Positions 10,203 to 19,709 of a DNA stretch of 64,000 bases are shown here, in pieces. This DNA is from Lelliottia sp. JS-SCA-14. Lineage in GTDB: Bacteria > Pseudomonadota > Gammaproteobacteria > Enterobacterales > Enterobacteriaceae. The DNA lies in assembly GCF_035593345.1 (NCBI RefSeq), contig NZ_CP141606.1, positions 3,720,001 to 3,784,000 on the forward strand, read 5' to 3'. The position numbers and the translations under genes are program-made. Every line of letters starts with the position of its first letter. Within the stretch, counting starts at the first letter, position 1. Below the pieces are notes generated by a model, which made no database searches, was not told where the DNA came from, and saw only the letters and a list, made by a program, of their open reading frames with translations.

Positions 10203-11081
10203 TTACTTCATGCTGTCGGCGAGCGTATTCACGTTGTGGCGAAAAGCGTTCACGTAGGTGTCCGCCACGCCGCCTTTGGCGGAGAGCGCTTCGGGATAGA
10301 GTTCCCCGCCCGGCTGCGCGCCCGTCGCACTGGCAATTTGCTTCACCAAACGCGGATCGAGCTGGTTTTCCATAAACCAGGTTTTAACGCCGTCAGCCTT
10401 AATCTGATTGATGATCTCAGCCACCTGCGCGGCGCTGGCCTCGCTCTCGGATGACAACCCTTGTGGGGCCATAAAGGTCACGCCGTAGGCGCGGCTGAAA
10501 TAGCCGAAAGCGTCATGGCTGGTGAGCACTTTACGTTTCTCCTGCGGGATAGCACTAAAGCGCGATTTCGCCCAGCCGTCGAGCTGTGTCAGCTGTGCAA
10601 TGTAAGGTTTGCCTGTAGCCTCGAGCGCCACTTTCTCTTGCGGATCAGCCTTGACCAGCCCCGCCAGAATATTTTGCGCGTATAACGCCCCATTGGCGGC
10701 GCTGTTCCAGGCGTGCGGATCGGTCACGGTTTTGCCGTCTTCCTCCAGGGTATGCGTTTTGACCCCGGCTGATGCGACGACCAGCGTGCCTTTAAAGCCC
10801 GAGGCTTTCACCAGACGATCCAGCCACCCTTCCAGCCCGAGACCGTTGACCACCACCACATCTGCCTTGCTTAACGCGGCGCTGTCTTTCGGCGACGGCT
10901 CAAAGGTATGCGGATCGCCGTCCGGCCCCACCAGCGTAGTGACCTTCACATGATCGCCGCCCACTTCCTGGGTGATGTCTCCCAGAATAGAAAAACTGGT
11001 CACCACGTTCAGCGTTTTTGCCTGCGCGCCGTGGGACATCAGCCCCAGCGCGAGCGCCATCATTATTCCTGTCTTCTTCAT
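10203..11081 (-). CDS. Periplasmic metal-binding protein of a zinc-type ABC transporter (cluster A-I)
   Basis: A 292-residue solute-binding protein of the ZnuA/AztC/PsaA class. A Sec signal peptide ends at ...SHGAQA (cleavage near residue 21). The metal-site residues of the family are His58 in DGDPHTFEP, His123 in DPHAW, His189 in TSHDAFGYF and probably Glu264 in LYPEALS. The usual histidine-rich loop of ZnuA is absent, and NGLGLEGW resembles the AztC subfamily as I recall it. ATG 11081 follows AGGGG; an upstream in-frame extension would run into the permease gene. It is last in a small-ORF/ATPase/permease/SBP operon. Zinc rather than manganese is inferred mainly from the Zur-like box upstream. 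Confidence 0.88.
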   Translation of the reverse strand: MKKTGIMMALALGLMSHGAQAKTLNVVTSFSILGDITQEVGGDHVKVTTLVGPDGDPHTFEPSPKDSAALSKADVVVVNGLGLEGWLDRLVKASGFKGTLVVASAGVKTHTLEEDGKTVTDPHAWNSAANGALYAQNILAGLVKADPQEKVALEATGKPYIAQLTQLDGWAKSRFSAIPQEKRKVLTSHDAFGYFSRAYGVTFMAPQGLSSESEASAAQVAEIINQIKADGVKTWFMENQLDPRLVKQIASATGAQPGGELYPEALSAKGGVADTYVNAFRHNVNTLADSMK

Positions 11082-11095
11082 CTTTTCCCCTTGCG

Positions 11096-11944
11096 TTAAA
11101 AAAGCGCGCGCAGACTGCTGCGCGAGCCACATAAAACCGAAATAAAGAACCATGCGCTTGCGGTCAGCACGATGGAGGGCCCGGCGGGCAGGCTCGCCGC
11201 CCACGACAGGCTCAATCCGAGCCAGGCGCAGAACACGCCGCTGACGCCTGCCATCAGCAACAGTCCCGGCAGAGTGCGCATCCAGCAGCGTGCGGCCACG
11301 GCAGGGAGCATCATCAGCCCTACCGCCATCAGCGTGCCGAGCACCTGGAATCCGGCGACCAGGTTCAGCACCAGCAATGCCAGGAACAACCCGTGCAACA
11401 GCGCGGGAAGCCGTCGGGAATTAACCTGCAGCCACGCGGTATCAAAAGCCTCCGTGACCAGCCCCCGGTAAAACAGTGCCAGCAGCATTAAGGTCAGGCC
11501 GCAGACGCCCGCCACGAACAGCGCCGCATCGTTATCCACCGCCAGAATCGAGCCAAAAAGCAGATGCAACAGATCGACGTTTGACCCGCGCAGGGAAACC
11601 AGCGTGACGCCGAGTGCCAGCGAGCCCAGATAAAGCCCGGCAAAGCTGGCGTCCTCTTTCAGGGGTGTGCGTCGACTGACCAGGCCTGCCACCAGCGCCA
11701 CGACGATCCCGGCGATGAATCCGCCAAGACTCATCGCCAGCAAAGACATTCCGCTGACCAGATACCCCACCGCCACGCCCGGTAAAATGGCGTGCGACAG
11801 TGCATCGCCCATCAGACTCATCCGCCGGAGCAGTAAGAAAACGCCAAGCATCGTGGTGCTGACGGAGAGCGCCAGGCACACCACCAGCGCGCGGCGCATA
11901 AAGCCGTATTCGATGAACGGCTGGAAGAAAATATGCCAGATCAT
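11096..11944 (-). CDS. Zinc-type ABC transporter permease (ZnuB/AztB family)
   Basis: A 282-residue polytopic membrane protein of the ABC-3 family with about eight hydrophobic segments. It carries the family signature LLRRMSLMGDALSHAILPGVAVGYL near residue 38-63, where the histidine and acidic residue are conserved among Zn/Mn permeases. It overlaps the ATPase gene by 4 nt (ATGA) and is followed after 14 nt by the solute-binding protein gene. It would form the inner-membrane channel of the transporter. Confidence 0.9.
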   Translation of the reverse strand: MIWHIFFQPFIEYGFMRRALVVCLALSVSTTMLGVFLLLRRMSLMGDALSHAILPGVAVGYLVSGMSLLAMSLGGFIAGIVVALVAGLVSRRTPLKEDASFAGLYLGSLALGVTLVSLRGSNVDLLHLLFGSILAVDNDAALFVAGVCGLTLMLLALFYRGLVTEAFDTAWLQVNSRRLPALLHGLFLALLVLNLVAGFQVLGTLMAVGLMMLPAVAARCWMRTLPGLLLMAGVSGVFCAWLGLSLSWAASLPAGPSIVLTASAWFFISVLCGSRSSLRALF

Positions 11945-12594
11945 GCGACTCTCACCCGCTCGGTGCCCCAGTGAGGCGTCGCCGTATCGAGGCGCAACGT
12001 CTGCGGGAAATGGCGCGACACACGTTCGCTGTCGTGCAGTACCGCCAGCACCGTCTGCCCGCCCAGATACATGTCCAGCATCAGCTCCATCAGCACGTTA
12101 CAGGTGGCTTCATCGACGCCGGTAAAAGGCTCGTCCAGCATCACCAGCGGCGCGTTCTGCACCAGCACGCGGGCGAAAAGCATGCGCTGGAACTGGCCGC
12201 CCGAGAGTTCGTCGATGGTGGCGGTCCCAAGATCCTCAAGACCGACGCGTTCAAGCGCTTCAGCGATCCTGAGCCGGGTTTCGCGGCGATACGCCTTCAG
12301 CAGGGAGATTTTCGGCCAGCAGCCCATGCTCACCACGTCCTGAACAGTCAGCGGGAACTGCGCTTCCAGGGAGTGACGCTGCGCCAGCCAGCCGATCGTC
12401 GGGCGTTTTTCGCGCCAGCGAAATCCCCCGCTGACCGGCGGAATAAATCCCGCCAGGGTTTTGAGCAGCGTCGATTTGCCGCAGCCGTTGGCCCCGACAA
12501 TCGCCGTCATGCTGCCGCGCTCGATGACGCCGTTGAGCGCCTGAGTCACCGGCTGGCGGTCGTATCCCGCCACCAGGTTTTGCAGTTCAATCAT
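11941..12594 (-). CDS. Zinc-type ABC transporter ATP-binding protein
   Basis: A 217-residue ABC ATPase with Walker A GANGCGKST near residue 38, signature LSGGQFQRM near 137 and Walker B PLVMLDEP. I start it at ATG 12594 (MIELQNLVAGYDR), which gives the normal family N-terminus. This ATG overlaps the stop of a 33-codon ORF in an ATGA junction. Translation starting further upstream in the same frame gives no recognisable sequence. It is a little shorter than ZnuC, lacking the C-terminal histidine tail. Confidence 0.9.
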   Translation of the reverse strand: MIELQNLVAGYDRQPVTQALNGVIERGSMTAIVGANGCGKSTLLKTLAGFIPPVSGGFRWREKRPTIGWLAQRHSLEAQFPLTVQDVVSMGCWPKISLLKAYRRETRLRIAEALERVGLEDLGTATIDELSGGQFQRMLFARVLVQNAPLVMLDEPFTGVDEATCNVLMELMLDMYLGGQTVLAVLHDSERVSRHFPQTLRLDTATPHWGTERVRVA

Positions 12595-12692
12595 GGAAGA
12601 ACCACCGCCCAGCGCACCGCCAGGCCAATGAGCACAATCAGAATGGCCGCCAGCCACAGCCGGTTGAGCGCGGAAAGAGAAAAGAGAGACAT
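12591..12692 (-). CDS. 33-residue predicted single-pass membrane peptide, first gene of the zinc transporter operon
   Basis: An ATG at 12690-12692 opens a 33-codon ORF beginning MSLFSLSALNRLW and ending RWAVVLP. The middle is an uninterrupted hydrophobic run (LAAILIVLIGLAV) long enough for one membrane span, flanked by Arg residues. Its TGA overlaps the ATPase ATG (ATGA), a translational-coupling arrangement, and it begins only 18 nt after a Zur-like box. The Shine-Dalgarno sequence is weak (GGCGGTG). I know of no family for it. It could be a small accessory subunit, or a leader that only sets ATPase translation. Existence as a protein is inference. Confidence 0.5.
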   Translation of the reverse strand: MSLFSLSALNRLWLAAILIVLIGLAVRWAVVLP

Positions 12693-12710
12693 CGTTGCAC
12701 CGCCAATAAA

Positions 12711-12725
12711 TGTTATAACATAACA
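12711..12725 (-). promoter_or_regulatory. Zur-like box upstream of the zinc transporter operon
   Basis: The reverse strand reads TGTTATGTTATAACATTTA. Its core differs at one position from the enterobacterial Zur pattern TGTTATA-N-TATAACA. It lies 19 nt before the first ORF of the operon, where repressor binding would block initiation. Zur represses zinc importers when zinc is ample. Confidence 0.65.
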
Positions 12726-12803
12726 ATAATCAAATGCGATGCGGATGTAAACGCGAATCAAAAAGAGGGAGTGTGGCGAAATGTTTCTGTGCGGAGGAGT
12801 GTG

Positions 12804-12862
12804 TTGCCCGGTGGCGCTTCGCTTACCGGGCCTACAAAACCGTCGTAGCCGCCACCCGGCAA
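12804..12862. repeat. REP/BIME
   Basis: TTGCCCGGTGGCGCTTCGCT followed by TACCGGGCCTACAA is a REP unit. A partial inverted second unit, GTAGCCGCCACCCGGCAA, follows. The element lies just past the 3' end of mltB, between it and the zinc transporter operon. Confidence 0.8.
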
Positions 12863-12874
12863 TCTCAAAGCAAA

Positions 12875-13975
12875 CTACTGACTAAACGGCGACGTCCCCG
12901 GAACGCGCGCCAGCGAGACCGCCTGACCAAGCTGCCACACGGCCATCGCATAGTGCGTGCTGTGGTTATAGCGGGTGATGGTGTAGAAGTTTGGCAGACC
13001 GTACCAGTACTGATAGCCGGTGCCGATATCCAGACGCAGCAGGCTGGCCGTCTGATGATTACCCAACGATTGCATCGGCGTTAAACCTGCCGCCGCCAGC
13101 TGCGACACGCTGTAGTTGGTTTTGAAGCCATTCTCCAGCCCTGGCGCCTGGCCGTTCGCCTGCACCGCCACCGGATCGCCCTTCACCCAGCCGTGCGCTT
13201 TGAAGTAGTTCGCCACGCTGCCGATGGCATCCACCGGATCCCATAGATTGATATGCCCGTCGCCGTTAAAGTCGACCGCATACTCTTTATAGGAGGACGG
13301 CATAAACTGGCCGTAGCCCATCGCGCCTGCGAAGGAACCTTTCAGATCGAGCGGATCGTCCTGCTCGTCGCGCGCCATCAGCAGGAAGGTTTCCAGCTCA
13401 GACTGGAAGTATTCCGCACGACGCGGATAGTTAAAGGAGAGCGTCGCCAGCGCATCGAGAATGCGGGTTTTGCCCATCACGCGGCCCCAGCGGGTTTCGA
13501 CGCCGATAATCCCGACGATAATTTCCGGCGGCACGCCGTACACCTGCCACGCGCGCGTCAGGGCATCCTCATACTGATTCCAGAACGCCACGCCGTTTTG
13601 CACGTTGTCCGGGGTGATGAATTGTTTGCGATAGCGCAGCCACGCGCCGTTTGGCCCGGTCGGCACCTGCGCCGTCGGTGCCTGGCGGTCCATCAGACGC
13701 AGCACGTAGTCCAGACGTTTCGCCTGAGACAGAATCTCGTGCAGCTGCTGTTTGTTGAACCCATGTTTGTTCACCATCTTATCAATGAACTGCTCGGCGG
13801 CCGCGTTGTTCGCGAAATCCCCGCCCATCTGCATCATGTTGTGCTGCGGCTCGAGGAGAAAACCACCCGATGGGGTGCCCGCCGTCTGTTGAACTTCCTC
13901 TGTTTTCGGTTTGCTGCTACAGGCAGCAAGCATAATCAGCGCGGGTAGGAGCGCTGCGTAACGACGCTTGACCAT
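12875..13975 (-). CDS. mltB: Membrane-bound lytic murein transglycosylase B
   Basis: MltB cleaves peptidoglycan glycan strands to 1,6-anhydromuramyl products at the inner face of the outer membrane. The 366 residues (E. coli 361) begin with a lipoprotein signal whose lipobox is LAAC near residue 19. The family-3 catalytic glutamate is in GVETRWGRVMGKTRILDALATL, and GAMGYGQFMPSSY forms the substrate groove. It is separated from divergent gutQ by a 201-nt region expected to carry both promoters. Confidence 0.97.
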   Translation of the reverse strand: MVKRRYAALLPALIMLAACSSKPKTEEVQQTAGTPSGGFLLEPQHNMMQMGGDFANNAAAEQFIDKMVNKHGFNKQQLHEILSQAKRLDYVLRLMDRQAPTAQVPTGPNGAWLRYRKQFITPDNVQNGVAFWNQYEDALTRAWQVYGVPPEIIVGIIGVETRWGRVMGKTRILDALATLSFNYPRRAEYFQSELETFLLMARDEQDDPLDLKGSFAGAMGYGQFMPSSYKEYAVDFNGDGHINLWDPVDAIGSVANYFKAHGWVKGDPVAVQANGQAPGLENGFKTNYSVSQLAAAGLTPMQSLGNHQTASLLRLDIGTGYQYWYGLPNFYTITRYNHSTHYAMAVWQLGQAVSLARVPGTSPFSQ

Positions 13976-14176
13976 GAGACATCCATTTAAACGAATTCGA
14001 TAAGTGGCAAGTATGGTAAAGCATCCTCAATGCCTCAAGGAAGCGGTTCTGCGACCCTTCGCAAAACTTTTGTCATTCCTTAAGATTCTGACCTTTCGAA
14101 TGCACTATCATGAGCGCTGCCCTTCTGTTTGCTCCGCGCAGACAGGAAGAGAAAGGAACGCTAACCGGAGAGAAAG

Positions 14177-15142
14177 ATGAGTGATTTTCTGCTAAACACA
14201 GGCCGTCAGACGTTAATGCTGGAGCTTCAGGAAGCCAGCCGACTGCCGGAAAGGCTGGGCGAGGATTTTGTCCGCGCGGCCAATACCATCATCCATTGCG
14301 AAGGCAAAGTGATTGTCGCAGGCATCGGGAAGTCCGGCCATATCGGCAAGAAAATTGCCGCCACCCTCGCCAGCACCGGCACCCCCGCCTTCTTTGTCCA
14401 TCCGGCCGAAGCGCTGCATGGCGATCTGGGGATGATTGAAAGCCGCGACGTGATGCTGTTTATCTCCTACTCCGGCTCGGCGAAAGAGCTCGATTTAATC
14501 ATTCCGCGCCTGCAGGAAAAATCGGTCGCCCTGCTGGCGATGACCGGAAAATCACGCTCACCGCTGGCGCTGGCCGCCAAAGCCACGCTGGATATTTCTG
14601 TGGAACGCGAAGCCTGCCCGATGCATCTCGCCCCGACTTCCAGCACCGTCAACACCCTGATGATGGGCGATGCGCTGGCGATGGCGGTGATGCAGGCGCG
14701 CGGCTTTAACGAAGAAGATTTTGCCCGCTCGCATCCGGCGGGTGCGCTGGGCGCGCGGTTGCTGAATAAAGTGCATCATCTGATGCGCACTGAAGACGCC
14801 ATCCCGCAGGTGAAACTCACCACCAGCGTGATGGACGCGATGCTCGAACTGAGCCGCACCGGCCTGGGGTTAGTCGCCGTGTGTGATGAAAATGGGCTGG
14901 TCAAAGGGGTCTTTACCGACGGCGACCTGCGTCGCTGGCTGGTCGGCGGCGGCAAACTGGAAGCCATCGTCAGCGATGCCATGACCACCGGCGGCCTGAC
15001 GCTCAACGCCGAAAGCCGCGCCATCGAAGCCAAAGAGATCCTGATGAAGCGCAAAATCACCGCCGCGCCGGTGGTGGACGACAGCGGCAAGCTGTGCGGT
15101 GCGATCAACCTGCAGGATTTCTACCAGGCTGGAATTATCTAA
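14177..15142 (+). CDS. gutQ: Arabinose-5-phosphate isomerase GutQ
   Basis: GutQ interconverts ribulose-5-phosphate and arabinose-5-phosphate, a Kdo precursor, and is a paralogue of KdsD. The 321 residues have the SIS domain ([37 protein letters not shown]) followed by two CBS domains ending [20 protein letters not shown]. In E. coli it is the last gene of srlAEBDMR-gutQ; here no srl gene precedes it and mltB is directly adjacent. Its TAA overlaps the convergent norR stop, so the two genes share their last 4 bp. Confidence 0.95.
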   Translation: MSDFLLNTGRQTLMLELQEASRLPERLGEDFVRAANTIIHCEGKVIVAGIGKSGHIGKKIAATLASTGTPAFFVHPAEALHGDLGMIESRDVMLFISYSGSAKELDLIIPRLQEKSVALLAMTGKSRSPLALAAKATLDISVEREACPMHLAPTSSTVNTLMMGDALAMAVMQARGFNEEDFARSHPAGALGARLLNKVHHLMRTEDAIPQVKLTTSVMDAMLELSRTGLGLVAVCDENGLVKGVFTDGDLRRWLVGGGKLEAIVSDAMTTGGLTLNAESRAIEAKEILMKRKITAAPVVDDSGKLCGAINLQDFYQAGII

Positions 15143-16653
15143 CCCTTCAGCCCAAGACGTTTCGCCAGCCGATGCAGGTTGGCGACGTCTGTCTCTAACG
15201 CGCGGGCGCTGGCCGCCCAGCTGCGATTATTCTGCTCCAGCGCGCGGGTGATCATCTGACGCTGGAAAGCTTCCGTCGCCTCACGCAGGTTTTCCGGTGT
15301 CATCACGGGTGCGTCCGCCACCGCGACAGGCACCGCCTCGTCATGCAGGGCAAAATGCTGCGCGTGGATCACCACTTCATCCCCGGTGCGCGTCGCGCGC
15401 GCCAGCACCACCGCACGGTGGATGGCATGTTCCAGCTCGCGCACATTCCCTGGCCAGCCGTAGCTCAGAAGATGGCGACGCGCGCCGGGGCTGAGCACCA
15501 CGCGGGAGAGTCCCATTTTTAGCCGACACTGCTCGCAGAAATAACCTGCCAGCAGGACCACATCTTCACCGCGCTCGCGCAGCGGCGGGACAGAAAGCGG
15601 AAACACGCTTAAGCGATGGAACAGATCGGCGCGGAAATTCCCGGCCAGCACCTCTTCGCGCAGATCGCGGTTCGTCGCCGCCAGTACACGCACGTCCACC
15701 CGCAGGCTGCGGTCATCGCCGACGCGCTGAATATCGCCGTACTGCAACACGCGCAGCAGCTTGGCCTGCAGTGCCAGCGACAGCTCACCGATTTCATCGA
15801 GGAACAGCGTGCCGTTGTCGGCCATCTCGAACTTGCCGCTGCGGTTGCTGATCGCCCCGGTAAACGCCCCTTTCACGTGACCGAACAGCTCGCTCTCCGC
15901 CACGCTCTCCGGCAGCGCGGCACAGTTGAGATAGACCAGCGGATTGACCGCCCGCGGCGAGCCTTCGTGGATCGCCTTCGCCACCAGCTCTTTCCCGGTG
16001 CCGGTTTCCCCGCTGATTAAAACGTTCAGATCGGACGCCGCAACGATATCGATCTCTTTTTTCAGTTGCATCATGCCCGCCGACAGGCCGATCATCTCCG
16101 TGTGCGCCACCTGCTCAAACGCCGCCGGGCTGCCCGGCAAAATGTTCTGGCTCTCCAGCTGTTCAATCAGCAGCGCGTTGTTCAGCGCTCCGGCGGCCAG
16201 AGCGGCAATCAGGCGCAACTCTTCGTCGCTAAAAGAATCGAACTGGTCTGGCTGAAGTCCGTCGAGGGTCAGGGCACCAATCAGGTTTTGCCCGGCGAAC
16301 AGCGGCAGGCCGATGCAGGCGTGGACTTTCAGGCTCTCCTGACCAGGAATTAAACCGTCGTAGGGATCGGGCAGATCGCTGTCCGCCGGGAAACGCACCA
16401 CGTCGCCCGCGCGGGCAATGGTTTCGAGACGTGGATGGCCTTCAAGCGTAAAGCGCCGTCCCAGTACGTCCTGCGCCAGCCCGTCGATCGCCAGCGGAAT
16501 GAACTGCCGCCCTTCGTAGCGCAGCAGCGCCGAGGCGTCGCAATCCAGCACGTGGCGCAGGGTGGAGATCAGCCGCTGGAAGCGGTCCTGATGGCCGATA
16601 CCGGTCTGTAATTCAATGGCGATCTTCGCCAGCACCTCTACGGAAAAGCTCAT
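15139..16653 (-). CDS. norR: Nitric-oxide-responsive sigma-54 activator NorR
   Basis: NorR senses NO through a mononuclear iron in its GAF domain and activates norVW with sigma-54 RNA polymerase. The start at 16653 ([16 protein letters not shown]) gives 504 residues, as in E. coli; an ATG 10 codons upstream lies within a NorR site. Order: GAF (about 20-160), AAA+ core with Walker A GETGTGKE, the sigma-54 contact loop GAFTGA and Walker B LFLDEIGE, then a Fis-type helix-turn-helix near the C-terminus ([23 protein letters not shown]). It is divergent from norV. Confidence 0.98.
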   Translation of the reverse strand: MSFSVEVLAKIAIELQTGIGHQDRFQRLISTLRHVLDCDASALLRYEGRQFIPLAIDGLAQDVLGRRFTLEGHPRLETIARAGDVVRFPADSDLPDPYDGLIPGQESLKVHACIGLPLFAGQNLIGALTLDGLQPDQFDSFSDEELRLIAALAAGALNNALLIEQLESQNILPGSPAAFEQVAHTEMIGLSAGMMQLKKEIDIVAASDLNVLISGETGTGKELVAKAIHEGSPRAVNPLVYLNCAALPESVAESELFGHVKGAFTGAISNRSGKFEMADNGTLFLDEIGELSLALQAKLLRVLQYGDIQRVGDDRSLRVDVRVLAATNRDLREEVLAGNFRADLFHRLSVFPLSVPPLRERGEDVVLLAGYFCEQCRLKMGLSRVVLSPGARRHLLSYGWPGNVRELEHAIHRAVVLARATRTGDEVVIHAQHFALHDEAVPVAVADAPVMTPENLREATEAFQRQMITRALEQNNRSWAASARALETDVANLHRLAKRLGLKG

Positions 16654-16665
16654 TTGCGCCTCGCG

Positions 16666-16721
16666 GTCATTTTGACAATCCATACTGTCATATTGACGAT
16701 AAACCGCATAGTCAAATCGAC
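16666..16721. promoter_or_regulatory. Three NorR enhancer sites
   Basis: GTCATTTTGAC (16666-16676), GTCATATTGAC (16687-16697) and GTCAAATCGAC (16711-16721) each fit GTCA-N3-TGAC or miss it by one base. Centre spacing is 21 and 24 bp, about two helical turns each. Three such sites are required in E. coli for hexamer assembly. Confidence 0.9.
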
Positions 16722-16776
16722 TACCCCCTGCGAGTGACTTTTTATAAAACCATTTTAAATTAACAAGTTAAAAAAC

Positions 16777-16793
16777 TGGCACGTAACTTGATA
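16777..16793 (+). promoter_or_regulatory. Sigma-54 promoter of norVW
   Basis: TGGCACGTAACTTGATA carries the -24 GG at 16778-16779 and a -12 element TTGAT, where the consensus is TTGCA. It lies about 55 bp downstream of the last NorR site and 48 bp before the norV ATG. Confidence 0.8.
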
Positions 16794-16840
16794 TAGCCAA
16801 ATCATCTTATTGAACAACACCGTCTTAATTTGAGGTTGCT

Positions 16841-18289
16841 ATGTCTATTCTGGTTAAAAATAACATTCATTGGGTTGGCCAACGTGACTGGGAAGTGCGT
16901 GATTTTCACGGGACCGAATACAAAACGCTGCGCGGCAGCAGCTATAACAGCTATCTGATCCGTGAAGGCAAAAACGTGCTGATCGATACCGTCGATCACA
17001 AATTCAGCCGCGAGTTCGTGCAGAACCTGCGCAGCGAAATCGATCTGAATGACATTGATTACATCGTGATTAACCATGCGGAAGAGGACCACGCGGGCGC
17101 GCTGACCGAGCTGATGTCTTATATTCCGCACACGCCAATCTACTGCACCACCAACGCCATCGATTCGATTAACGGCCATCATCACCACCCGGAATGGAAT
17201 TTCCACACCGTCAAAACCGGCGATACGCTGGACATTGGTAACGGCAAGCAGCTGATCTTCGTCGAAACCCCGATGCTGCACTGGCCCGACAGCATGATGA
17301 CCTACATGACCGGCGACGCGGTGCTGTTCAGTAACGACGCCTTCGGTCAGCACTACTGCGATGAACGCCTGTTTAACGATGAAGTGGATCAGACGGAGCT
17401 GTTCGAGCAGTGCCAGCGCTACTACGCCAACATCCTCACCCCGTTCAGCCGCCTGGTGACGCCAAAAATCACCGAAATCCTCGGCTTCAATCTGCCGGTC
17501 GATATGATTGCCACCTCGCACGGCGTGGTCTGGCGCGAAAACCCAACGCAAATCGTGGAGCTGTATCTGAAATGGGCGGCGGATTATCAGGAAGATCGTA
17601 TCACCCTGTTTTACGACACCATGTCCAACAACACCCGCATGATGGCAGACGCCATTGCCCAGGGCATCAACGAAGTCGACCCGAACGTGGCGGTGAAAAT
17701 CTTCAACGTGGCGCGCAGCGATAAAAACGAGATCCTGACCAACGTCTTCCGCTCAAAAGGCGTGCTGGTCGGCACCTCCACCATGAATAACGTGATGATG
17801 CCGAAAATCGCCGGTCTGGTCGAAGAGATGACCGGCCTGCGTTTTCGCAACAAACGCGCCAGCGCCTTTGGCTCCCACGGCTGGAGCGGCGGCGCGGTGG
17901 ATCGTCTCTCTACCCGTCTGCAGGATGCCGGTTTCGAAATGTCGATGAGCCTGAAAGCGAAGTGGCGTCCGGACATCGACGCGCTGGAAATTTGCCGTCA
18001 GCACGGCCGCGATATCGCACGTCAGTGGGCGCTCGCTCCACTGCCGGAAGCCGCCCCAAAAGCGCCTGAACAGAAAGACGATTGCGCCTGCGCTGCTGCG
18101 ACAGCCGCCGATCTCGGCCCTTGCATGCAGTGCAGCGTCTGCCAGTGGATTTACGATCCTGCTCTCGGCGAACCTTTGCAGGATGTCGCCCCAGGCACCC
18201 CATGGCGCGATGTGCCGGACAACTTCCTCTGCCCGGAATGTTCCCTCGGGAAAGACGTCTTCGATGAACTGGCGACGGAGGCAAAATGA
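16841..18289 (+). CDS. norV: Anaerobic nitric oxide reductase flavorubredoxin
   Basis: NorV reduces NO to N2O in the anaerobic cytoplasm. The 482 residues (E. coli 479) comprise a beta-lactamase-like di-iron domain with His79, Glu81, Asp83 and His84 in [11 protein letters not shown], His147 region in MLHWPDSM and [10 protein letters not shown] flavodoxin domain follows ([19 protein letters not shown]), then a C-terminal rubredoxin with paired CSVC and CPEC. It overlaps norW by 4 nt (ATGA). Confidence 0.98.
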   Translation: MSILVKNNIHWVGQRDWEVRDFHGTEYKTLRGSSYNSYLIREGKNVLIDTVDHKFSREFVQNLRSEIDLNDIDYIVINHAEEDHAGALTELMSYIPHTPIYCTTNAIDSINGHHHHPEWNFHTVKTGDTLDIGNGKQLIFVETPMLHWPDSMMTYMTGDAVLFSNDAFGQHYCDERLFNDEVDQTELFEQCQRYYANILTPFSRLVTPKITEILGFNLPVDMIATSHGVVWRENPTQIVELYLKWAADYQEDRITLFYDTMSNNTRMMADAIAQGINEVDPNVAVKIFNVARSDKNEILTNVFRSKGVLVGTSTMNNVMMPKIAGLVEEMTGLRFRNKRASAFGSHGWSGGAVDRLSTRLQDAGFEMSMSLKAKWRPDIDALEICRQHGRDIARQWALAPLPEAAPKAPEQKDDCACAAATAADLGPCMQCSVCQWIYDPALGEPLQDVAPGTPWRDVPDNFLCPECSLGKDVFDELATEAK

Positions 18290-19419
18290 GCCACGGCATT
18301 GTGATCATCGGCTCGGGCTTTGCCGCCCGCCAGCTGGTGAAAAATATTCGCAAGCAAGACACTAACGTCCCGCTGACGCTGATCGCCGCTGACAGCATGG
18401 ACGAGTACAACAAACCTGATTTGAGCCATGTCATCAGCCAGAATCAGTGCGCCGTCGACCTCACCCGCCAGACGGCGGGGGAGTTCACCGAACAGTTTAA
18501 CCTGCGCCTGTTCCCGCATACCCGGGTGACGGATATCGACGCCAGCGCCCGTGTGGTGAAGAGCAAAGACCAGCAGTGGCAGTACGACAAACTGGTGCTG
18601 GCGACAGGCGCGTCTGCCTTTGTGCCCCCCGTTGAAGGCCGCGAATTGATGCTGACGCTGAACAGCCAGCAGGAGTATCAGGCCTGCGAAACCCGGCTTC
18701 GTGATGCGAAGCGGGTGATGATTGTCGGCGGCGGTCTGATTGGCACCGAACTGGCGATGGATTTTTGTCGCGCCGGGAAAGCGGTCACCCTGGTCGATCA
18801 CGCGGCCAGCATTCTGTCGGCCCTGATGCCAGCGGAAGTAAGCAGTCGCTTACAGCACCGGCTGACGGAGATGGGTGTGCACGGGCTTCTGAAATCTCAG
18901 CTCCAGAGCCTGACGGAAACCGAAAATGGCATTTGCGCCACGCTGGATCGCAACCGCAGCGTTGAGGTGGACGTGGTCATCGCCGCAACAGGTCTGCGCC
19001 CGGAAACGGCGCTGGCGCAGCGAGCCGGAGCGGATATTCACCGCGGTGTGAAGGTGGACAGCTATCTGCAAACCTCGCAGCCCGACATTTATGCCCTCGG
19101 CGACTGCGCGGAAATCAACGGCCAGGTCCTGCCGTTCCTGCAGCCGATCCAGTTAAGCGCGATGTATCTGGCGAAGAATCTGCTGGGGGCCAGCGCACCG
19201 CTGAAACTGCCCGCGATGCTGGTGAAGGTCAAAACGCCAGAGCTGCCGCTGCATCTCGCGGGAGAGACGCAGCGCCAGGATCTCAACTGGCATATGGCGA
19301 TTGAACCACAGGGGATGGTCGCAAAAGGCGTCGATGGTGACGGCCAGCTGCGCGCCTTTGTGGTTAGCGAAGATCGGATGAAGGAGGCTTTCGCTCTGCT
19401 AAAGTCGCTGCCCGTTTAA
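18286..19419 (+). CDS. norW: NADH:flavorubredoxin reductase NorW
   Basis: NorW passes electrons from NADH to the rubredoxin domain of NorV. The 377-residue FAD protein matches the family length. Its N-terminal FAD Rossmann motif is [17 protein letters not shown], a second dinucleotide motif is [17 protein letters not shown] near residue 145, and the C-terminal FAD motif is [13 protein letters not shown]. It is the second gene of the norVW operon and ends about 50 nt before a strong terminator. Confidence 0.97.
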   Translation: MSHGIVIIGSGFAARQLVKNIRKQDTNVPLTLIAADSMDEYNKPDLSHVISQNQCAVDLTRQTAGEFTEQFNLRLFPHTRVTDIDASARVVKSKDQQWQYDKLVLATGASAFVPPVEGRELMLTLNSQQEYQACETRLRDAKRVMIVGGGLIGTELAMDFCRAGKAVTLVDHAASILSALMPAEVSSRLQHRLTEMGVHGLLKSQLQSLTETENGICATLDRNRSVEVDVVIAATGLRPETALAQRAGADIHRGVKVDSYLQTSQPDIYALGDCAEINGQVLPFLQPIQLSAMYLAKNLLGASAPLKLPAMLVKVKTPELPLHLAGETQRQDLNWHMAIEPQGMVAKGVDGDGQLRAFVVSEDRMKEAFALLKSLPV

Positions 19420-19468
19420 CCCTTAACCCTCTGCCACGTTTACTTAACCTTAGGATTTTATTATCCGC

Positions 19469-19495
19469 TGCCCCATTTTTACGGGGCATTTTTTT
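19469..19495 (+). terminator. norVW terminator
   Basis: The stem GCCCC / GGGGC with loop ATTTTTAC is followed by ATTTTTTT. Confidence 0.85.
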
Positions 19496-19709
19496 GCGCA
19501 TTCTATTCACAAGATAAATACAAAGAAGATAAATCATCGCCATCAGTCCCTTTTTTATTATTTATATGAATACATAGAACGAAAGGAGTGAATATATAAA
19601 TGCGCGTTATTCATCCCTCTCGAACCATATATATTTTATATTTTTTGATAAATTGATTATCAGGCGTAATTTAATTGAAACAGATAATAAAAAGCAATTT
19701 ATGCTTAGA
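19496..19709. other. AT-rich gap between norW and the nickel permease gene
   Basis: About 210 nt of strongly AT-rich sequence, unlike the GC-rich neighbours, separates the convergent norW and nickel permease genes. It contains AAAGGAG followed 11 nt later by an 18-codon ORF (19600-19656, MRVIHPSRTIYILYFLIN). I do not regard that ORF as established. The gap may be residue of older insertion or deletion at this boundary. Confidence 0.5.
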
